From Anas platyrhynchos (Eukaryota > Chordata > Aves > Anseriformes > Anatidae): a stretch of 64,000 nucleotides of DNA. Positions within the stretch are counted from its first letter, which is position 1; each line of letters begins with the position of its first letter. Of the stretch, positions 57,400 through 64,000 are shown in pieces. A program made the position numbers and the translations under genes. The DNA lies in NCBI RefSeq assembly GCF_047663525.1, contig NC_092616.1:2951501-3015500 (forward strand), written 5' to 3'. The notes beneath the pieces are model-generated. The model was not told the DNA's origin, did no database searches, and worked only from the letters and a program-made list of their open reading frames with translations.

Positions 57400-58385
57400 T
57401 CACTCCAAGGGGCTGTTCCATCCCAGGTGCCTTTGCTCCCATCTTTTGAAAAATCCAAGCCCAAGGACAAGCCTCAAACCCAACCAGAGTGGGAGGGCTC
57501 CCAACAGCAGAAGCATGTTGTTAAAAGGGGTCGGTAGTGATTTCTCCAGGGCTCCACTTCCTTTACTCCATGGCCTTTGCCACCATTTGGAGATGTCCCT
57601 GATCTGTTCCTGATCCCGAAAAGAACTGGGCAGAAGGGAAGTGGCTGTTTCTCAGGACAAGAAGGGAAATCTCTCATCTCTCTCCTGAGCTGTGCCATCT
57701 CCATGCTGCTGATCTCACAGGCCTTCAAATGACACGGGCTGATGTCACAGGGGGTGCACTGCATCACTGGGATATCGTCACTGGAGCAGCGGCAGTGCCG
57801 ACACTTCCCTGCAAGGCCTGGTCCCTGCTGGGCACTGCTTGGGTGCTCCCCAGCGCTGTCCTTGTGTGGCCAGGAGTGGGGTCAGCAGGCAGCAAGCTTG
57901 CACTGGGCGACCCTCGCTGACGGGCGGAGGAGCAGGGGCACCTTGCAGAGGAGCTGTGGTTGAGGAGCCAGGGCGGGCATCCCTTGTCCTGAGCTGAGGG
58001 CCAGCAGCAAGCGAGATGGAGGGCTGCTGGAGGGCGACCATCGCCTCTGATATGGTTTCCCTGTTCCTAGTGCTCCTACACCTCTCCCTGTCAGGAGCCC
58101 CTTTCCAAGATGCGTCTCAAGAGCTGTCAGCTATCCAAAGCTGCAATTTCTGGGCTTTGGTGGGAGGCTGGAGAAGGCTGCTGGCTACTGTGAGAGCCCT
58201 GCCTGAGTGTCCCTCTGAGCTCAGGGGACAATGTGGCAGCCAGGACTCCTGGGTCCTGATGCTAGGGATGCCCTTATCCCTAGGGCTTCTCTAGGCATAC
58301 CTCCTTGCTACGGCAGACAGTCCAGGGCCAGGTGTCCCTGGGAGCTGGTGCCTCTTTGGGATCTTGCTCTGGGAGGAAAGACATG
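57400..58385. repeat. Right arm of large inverted repeat, outer part
   Basis: Inverted relative of 43610-44640. 58190-58385 matches 3110-3340 in direct orientation. No protein is recognised. Confidence 0.65.
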
Positions 58386-59655
58386 GAATTGTAGAATCAT
58401 AGAATGTCCTGTGTTGAAAAGGACCTTCAAGATCATCTAGTTTCAACCCTGCTCTAGGCAGTGTTCCCAACCACTAGAGCAGGGTGCCTAGAGCCGCATC
58501 CAGTTGGCCTTCAATGCCTCCAGGGATGGGGCATCCACAACCTCTCCGTGCAACATGTTCCAGTGCCTCACCACCCTCTGAGTGAAAAAAGGTCTCCTAA
58601 TTTCTATTCTAAACCTCCCTTGTCTTACTTTAAAACCATTCCACCTTGTCCTATCACTACCAAGACATGTGAACAGGCATTTCCCCCTCCTGTTTATACG
58701 CTCCTTTCATGTACTGGAAGGCTGCAATGAGGTCTCAGTGGAGCCTTCTCTTCTCCAAGCTAAACAAGCCCAGTTCCTTCAGCCTTTCTGCATAGGAGAG
58801 GTGCTCCAGCCTTCTGATCATGTGTGTGGCCCTCCTCTGGACCCGTTCCAAGAGCTCCACATCCTTCTTGTGCTGGGGGCCTTAGGCCTGTATGCAGTAT
58901 TCCAGGTGGGGTTTCACAAGAGCAGAGTAGAGTGGGACAGTCACCTCCCTCTCCCTCCTGGCCACTCCTTTTTAATGCAGCCCAGGACATAGTTGACCTT
59001 CTGGGCTGCAAGCGCGCACTGCTGACTCATGTGCAGCTTCTCATCCAGAAGGACCCCCATGTCCTTCACAAGATCTTCTTTGCCCAGTCTATATAAATAT
59101 GTGGGATTGCCCAAGCCAAGTGCAACGTCTTGCACTTGGCCTTGTTGAACCTCATTAGGTTCTCATGGGCCCACTTCTCCAGCCTGTCCAGGTCCTTCTG
59201 GATGGCATCACTTCCCTCTATTGTATTGAGTGCAACACTCAGCTTGGTGTCATCTGCAAACTTGCTGAGGATGCACTTGATTCCATCACCCATGTCATTG
59301 ATAAAGATGTTGAAGAGCACAGGCCCCCAGACTGACCCCTGAGTGATACCAGTTTTTTCTCAAGTCCAGGTAGATGATATCCATCGTCCTTCCTTTGTCC
59401 ACCGATGTCATCACTCCATCATAGAAGGCCAGCAGATTGGTTAGGAAAAATCTGCCTTTGGTGAAGTCATGCTGGCTGTCTCAAATCACTTCTTTATCTC
59501 ATGTATGCCTTCAGATGTGTTCCAGGAGGGACTGCTCCATGATCATCCCAGGCACAGAGGTGAGGATCACCAGCTTGTAGTTCCCTGCTCTTCTTTTCTC
59601 CCTTTCTTAAAAATGGGAGTCATGTTTCCCTTTTTCCAGTCACCCGACAGCCATA
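58386..59655 (-). mobile_element. CR1 LINE relic
   Basis: The 3' tail (GTAGAATCATAGAAT on plus) lies at 58393. Minus frames are short; one (59066-59320) keeps [20 protein letters not shown] and the FADDTKL motif. Many stops show age. It abuts the next CR1 head to tail. Confidence 0.88.
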
Positions 59656-59664
59656 ATTTTTTGA

Positions 59665-61110
59665 ATATAGAATCATAGAATCATAGAATATCCTGAGTTG
59701 GAAGGGACCCTTAAGGATCATCAAGTCCAACTCTTGACACCACACAGGTCTACCCAAAAGTTCAGACCATGTGACTAAGTGCAGAGTCCAATCTCTTCTT
59801 AAATTCAGACAGGCTCGGTGCAGTGACCACTTCCCTGGGGAGCCTGTTCCAGTGTGCAACCACCCTCTCTGTGAAGAGCCCCCTCCTGATGTCAAGCCTA
59901 AATTTCCCCTGCCTCAGCTTAACCCCGTTCCCGCGGGTCCTGTCACTGGTGTTAATGGAGAAAAGGTCTCCTGCCTCTCGACACCCCCTTACGAGGAAGT
60001 TGTAGACTGCGATGAGGTCTCCCCTCAGCCTCCTCTTCTCCAGGCTGAACAGGCCCAGTGCCCTCAGCCGTTCCTTGTACGTCTTCCCCTCCAGGCCTTT
60101 CACCATCTTCGTAGCCCTCCTCTGGACACCCTCCAACAGTTTCATGTCCTTTTTATACTGTGGTGCCCAGAACTGCACACAGTACTCGAGGTGGGGCCGC
60201 ACCAGCGCAGAGTAGAGCGGGACAATCACCTCCCTCGACCTACTGGCGATGCCGTGCTTGATGCACCCCAGGACATGGTTGGCCCTCCTGGCTGCCAGGG
60301 CACACTGCTGGCTCATATTCAACTTGCTGTCTACCACCACCCCCAGATCCCTCTCTTCTAGGCTGCTCTCCAGCGTCTCATCGCCCAGTCTGTACGTGCA
60401 GCCAGGGTTTCCCCGTCCCAGGTGCAGGACCCGGCACTTGCTCTTATTGAACTTCATGCGGTTGGTGATCGCCCAGCTCTCCAGCCTATCCAGATCCCTC
60501 TGCAAGGCCTTTCCACCCTCATTCGAGTCCACAACTCCTCCAAGTTTGGTGTCATCAGCAAACTTGCTCAAAATACCTTCTATTCCTACATCCAGATCGT
60601 TTATAAAAATATTGAAAAGTACCGGCCCTAAAATGGAGCCTTGAGGGACCCCACTGGTGACCGGCCGCCAGCCTGACGCAGCCCCATTTACCATAACCCT
60701 TTGGGCCCTGCCCGTTAGCCAATTGCTCACCCATCGTATGATGTTTTTATTTAGCTGTATGGTGGACATTTTGTCCAGTAGGATCCTATGGGAAACCGTG
60801 TCAAAAGCCTTGCTGAAGTCCAAAAAAATCACGTCAGCTGCTTTCCCTTGGTCCGCCATACGGGTGATCTTATCATAAAAGGAAATCAGGTTAGTTAGGC
60901 AGGACCTACCCTTCACAAACCCATGCTGGCTGGGACCAATGACTGCTTTGTCCCCCGTTGCGCCTCAATAAGTTCGAGAACCATCTTCTCCATGATTTTA
61001 CCAGGCACTGACGTGAGACTGACAGGCCTGTAATTGCTAGGGTCTTCTTTCTGACCCTTCTGGAAAATCGGCACAACATTTGCCAGCTTCCAGTCTACCG
61101 GGACCTCTCC
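59665..61110 (-). mobile_element. CR1 LINE, 5'-truncated, 384-codon open RT frame
   Basis: The frame 60916-59762 reads from [16 protein letters not shown] through [47 protein letters not shown] and [18 protein letters not shown] to [15 protein letters not shown]1 homology continues upstream to about 61110 in another frame (a frameshift near 60920). The 3' tail holds ATAGAATC repeats (59667-59685). It is a different subfamily from 20415. It is truncated and inactive, but only lightly decayed. Confidence 0.92.
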
Positions 61111-61820
61111 AGATTCTCAGGATCATTGAAACGATCCTTGTACTCCACAGAATCCCACAGGAATTATGACATTCTTCTTTGGTGACAAGATCTTGGGCAT
61201 TTTCTCTCTTTTTTGGCCTCCAGTCACTGCCTGCCCTGGGCACATGCTGCCCATGGAGAACACCTGGGCTTTCCACACAGCTCAACGTTCATGTCCTGGA
61301 AGCTGTCCTCTGCCCTGCCACATTTGGGACGGTCATGACTCTGTATCTCAGTGACCTTTCACCATCTCCACTGTCATCAGACACCAACAGGCTGCTCCTA
61401 AATCCTACCTGTGGTCTCTCACAGCTCACACAATGACCTATTTCTCTCCCAGATCCATGCAGCAACAGGCCTTCCAGGGAGCAGCTACACAGCCCTGATC
61501 TTGGCACCAGCTTTGAAAGACTAGCCAAATCTTCAGGCAGTGCACTGGGGACACCCCATTTTATTACACAGATGAGTCAGTGATGATGTGCTCTTAGACA
61601 GACTTTTACAGAACCTCAACAGTAAACAGAGCAGTGTTTACTGTACATCCTCAGTAAAAGGATGTACAAAAAGGAAGTACCTCCTCAGTAAAAGGATGAT
61701 GAATAAATGACTTCTTTTTTTTTTTTTTTTAGAACATTATAAATGCAAGTGGCACTGAAGATAACAATAGCTATAATGATAACAATACAAGGATCAAGAC
61801 TGCAAGAGGATATGCAGAAA
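61111..61820. repeat. OR14-unit 3' flank shared with 25190-25575
   Basis: 61345-61565 matches 25200-25400. An AATAAA on minus lies at 61560-61565. A T run lies at 61714-61730. No gene is seen. Confidence 0.6.
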
Positions 61821-61821
61821 G

Positions 61822-62781
61822 TCATTTCTGGAGAAAGAAGGGAAAATAATCATTCTTAAGAAACATCTGTGAAATTGCTCTCCTAACAGCAACCTTGAGC
61901 TCCTGGTTCCTCATGCTGTAGATTAGAGGGTTCACTGCTGGAGGAATCACTGAGTACAGAACTGCCACCAACACATTCAAGGATGGGGAGGAGATGGAGG
62001 GAGGCTTCAGGTAGGCAAACATGGCAGTACTGAGAAAAAGGGAGACCACAAACAGGTGGGGGAGGCACATGGAAAAGGCTTTGTGCCGGCTATGCTCAGA
62101 AGGCATCCTCAGCACGACCCTGAAGATCTGCACATAGGAAAGCATGATAAAAACAAAACAGCCAAATGCTAAACAGACACCAGCCAGAAGAATCCAAACT
62201 TCCCTGAGGTAGGAGTGTGAGCAAGAGATTTTGAGGATCTGGGGGATTTCACAGAAGAACTGGTCCACAGCATTGCCTTGGCAGAGAGGCAGGGAAAATG
62301 TAGTGGCCGTGTGCAGGACAGCATTGAGAAAGCCACTGCCCCAGGCAGCTGCTGCCATCTGGGCACAAGCTCTGCTGCTCAGGAGGGTCCCGTAGTGCAG
62401 GGGCTTGCAGATGGCAATGTAGCGGTCATAGGCCATGATGGTGAGAATTGAAAACTCTGCTGATATCAGGAAGGGATAAAGAAAGACCTGTGCAGCACAT
62501 CCTGCATAGGAAATGGTCCTGGTGTCCCAGAGGGAATTGGCCATGGCTTTGGGTAGAGTGGTGGAAATGCAGCCCAGGTCGAGGAGGGCGAGGTTGAGGA
62601 GGAAGAAGTACATGGGAGTGTGGAGGCGGTGGTCACAGGCTACAGCGGTGAGGATGAGGCCGTTGCCCAGGAGGGCAGCCAGGTAGATGCCCAGGAAGAG
62701 CACGAAGTGCAGGAGCTGCAGCTCGCGTGTGTCTGCAAATGGCAGGAGGAGGAACTCGGTGATGGAGCTGCTGTTGGACAT
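61822..62781 (-). CDS. Olfactory receptor, family 14-like, intact
   Basis: A 319-residue receptor starting MSNSSSITEF. It has GN in TM1, LHTPMYFF, MAYDRYIAICKPLHY, the SY motif, KAFSMCLPHL (M for the usual T) and PAVNPLIYSMRN, and ends KNDYFPFFLQK. The open frame extends 25 codons further upstream, but those bases include a strong acceptor (TTTTCTCTCTTCAG, ending 62809), so I place the start at 62781. The 5' cassette begins at 63840. Its 3' flank is shared with the receptor at 25576. Confidence 0.93.
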   Translation of the reverse strand: MSNSSSITEFLLLPFADTRELQLLHFVLFLGIYLAALLGNGLILTAVACDHRLHTPMYFFLLNLALLDLGCISTTLPKAMANSLWDTRTISYAGCAAQVFLYPFLISAEFSILTIMAYDRYIAICKPLHYGTLLSSRACAQMAAAAWGSGFLNAVLHTATTFSLPLCQGNAVDQFFCEIPQILKISCSHSYLREVWILLAGVCLAFGCFVFIMLSYVQIFRVVLRMPSEHSRHKAFSMCLPHLFVVSLFLSTAMFAYLKPPSISSPSLNVLVAVLYSVIPPAVNPLIYSMRNQELKVAVRRAISQMFLKNDYFPFFLQK

Positions 62782-62809
62782 TTGATGCCTCTGGGTATAG
62801 AGGGCAGTC

Positions 62810-63839
62810 TGAAGAGAGAAAATCAGGACAACATTAGGACAGAACTCTGTGATCAAACCTACTCAATATCTTATACATTCCTCCCTCCTGCCTCTCCCTT
62901 TTCAGGAAGATCTTTGCAGGTCCATTTCAAAAGAGCTTGTTTGTGCTAGTTGATGCTGATTCCAGTGCCACTGGGATAAGTAGGGCGCTGGAGGAGGCAG
63001 TCCTGACCCACGCAGTTATGTAAATGAGGACATGGGCTGTTGCTGTATTAAATACAGATGAGGTATCAAACTAATTTCAGAATGCTTGCTGAAAATTCAA
63101 AAAAACTCAACATTTTTGTGAAAACCCATTGTCCAGGCTTTGGGGGTATTTTCTAGTTTCTCCACCTCATCTGAGGGGTGCATTTATGCATACAACCTTG
63201 GTGTTTGTACTCCCCAGTAAGGTAGTTTTGGGGGTCCTGCGAGGCAAAGGGACTGTTCCTCAGGACAGAGTGAGGACAGCTGTTTTATCAGCCAGTCCTG
63301 GTCTCAGCTGCCCTTTGCAGGCATTTCTGGAGGATGGTTGCACTTAGGTGATCCCCTAAAAAGAACCATAATGCTGCTGGGAAGAGATGAAGACAGATTC
63401 AAAGGGCAGATCTCCAAACCCCTCACCCATCTCACCAAACCTGAGGAGGATCTCAGCTCTCTGCTTTTCACCGTGGACACAGAGGGATCGTAGCAGCTGC
63501 CCACATGCAGCCAACCAGCAGCATTTGTATGGCCTATGTACTGAAGGGAGAGTCAGCTCCTTCCCCACATAGCATTTCTCTGAGACCCAACACTTAGGAG
63601 AAACTACGGATGATTTTTATTTATGGACAGAACTAACACTTAGGAACATCATCATCAGATTTTGAGCTCCAGATGAATTTTCATCCCCCAAAATCTAGGG
63701 ATTCCAAAGAAACTCGTGTTAAAATTTCCATGACATGGCTGGATGAGAAAAGTAGCCAAGAAGTTTGTGAGAAAACGTTGGCGCTTCAGGGATGGGAGGG
63801 AAGTACACAAATCCCCCCTGCCATAAATTTTCTTGGAGC
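62810..63839. other. Putative 5' intron of the OR14 gene at 62781
   Basis: No gene is recognised. Parts resemble the intron of the other units only weakly. Confidence 0.35.
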
Positions 63840-64000
63840 AGCTCCCTCTCACTCCCTGACCAGGGCTCTGCTGCCTGCCACTGTCCCTGCCTGCAGCTGG
63901 GTCTCTGTCCCCACGCCTCCTGCCTGCAGCTCACAGCCCCCATCCCACCCGCTGGGTGCTCAGCTCTGCCCTGCAGACACCTCCTGGCAGCAGGGCTCTG
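63840..64000 (-). promoter_or_regulatory. OR14 5' cassette, copy 6 (cut by window end)
   Basis: It matches 12470-12610 and 47330-47460 in inverted orientation, with the CTGCAGCTGGGTCTCTGTCC stretch. It lies about 1.1 kb upstream of the receptor start, as in the other copies. Confidence 0.5.

Noticed and set aside
59771-60361. 196-codon plus-strand frame
   Set aside because: It is antisense to the CR1 RT frame.
62782-62856. 25-codon N-terminal extension of the OR14 gene
   Set aside because: It crosses a strong acceptor ending at 62809 and has no counterpart in paralogues.
1-64000. tRNA, rRNA, CRISPR arrays or bacterial operons
   Set aside because: No cloverleaf-type or rRNA sequence and no spaced perfect repeats were seen; the content is plainly vertebrate.

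Overview
The window reads as bird nuclear DNA. The evidence is CR1-type LINE copies that carry the RT FADD motif and (ATTCTGTG)n-like 3' tails, single-exon olfactory receptors of the OR14 type that is expanded in birds, exons of a CCDC81-like gene, and short TG...CA solo LTRs. I cannot name the species. No bacterial, viral-genome or CRISPR features are present. Most of the window is a mosaic of segmental duplications, many of them inverted.

Region 1 (1-10 kb) is a CCDC81-like cluster. A CpG-rich centre at about 790-1205 lies between two mirror-image 5' exons. A plus-strand gene can be traced by exon phase from an ATG at 1341 to a stop at 7143-7145 that overlaps an AATAAA signal. Its second HU domain is cut short. 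One of its introns holds an inverted partial copy (1957-3054, minus). Further fragments lie at 161-314, 8610-8806 and 9514-9990. A degenerate minisatellite (7.2-8.47 kb), a small OR14 tail relic and an LTR (8813-9234) lie between them.

Region 2 (10.8-19 kb) holds a duplicated 5' cassette, an intact OR14 receptor (13542-14501), a badly rearranged OR14 pseudogene (15575-16424) and short direct repeats with an old retroviral relic. Region 3 (19-34 kb) has a CR1 copy with a long open RT frame (20.4-21.9 kb), a truncated OR14 pseudogene (24255-24960), an intact OR14 (25576-26535), its upstream cassette (27.96-28.64 kb), telomere-like degenerate sequence and broken CR1 copies. Region 4 (34-43.4 kb) has an intact OR14 (35408-36367), a CR1 copy split by a solo LTR, and another truncated CR1. 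Region 5 (43.6-58.4 kb) is a large imperfect inverted repeat: the left arm ends in an OR14 with an altered tail (48414-49463), the right arm ends in an OR14 pseudogene with two internal nonsense codons (53069-53983), and a second solo LTR lies between them. Region 6 (58.4-64 kb) has two adjacent CR1 copies, an intact OR14 (61822-62781) and the start of another upstream cassette.

The OR14 genes appear to have spread as a unit: a GC-rich cassette 1-2.3 kb upstream, which in four of six copies holds the same GTAAGT splice donor, then an acceptor just before the ATG, then one coding exon and an AATAAA-type signal. The receptors would act in olfactory neurons. The CCDC81 family is linked by published work to centrosomes and cilia. 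No pathway joins the two families here; they look co-amplified by recombination.
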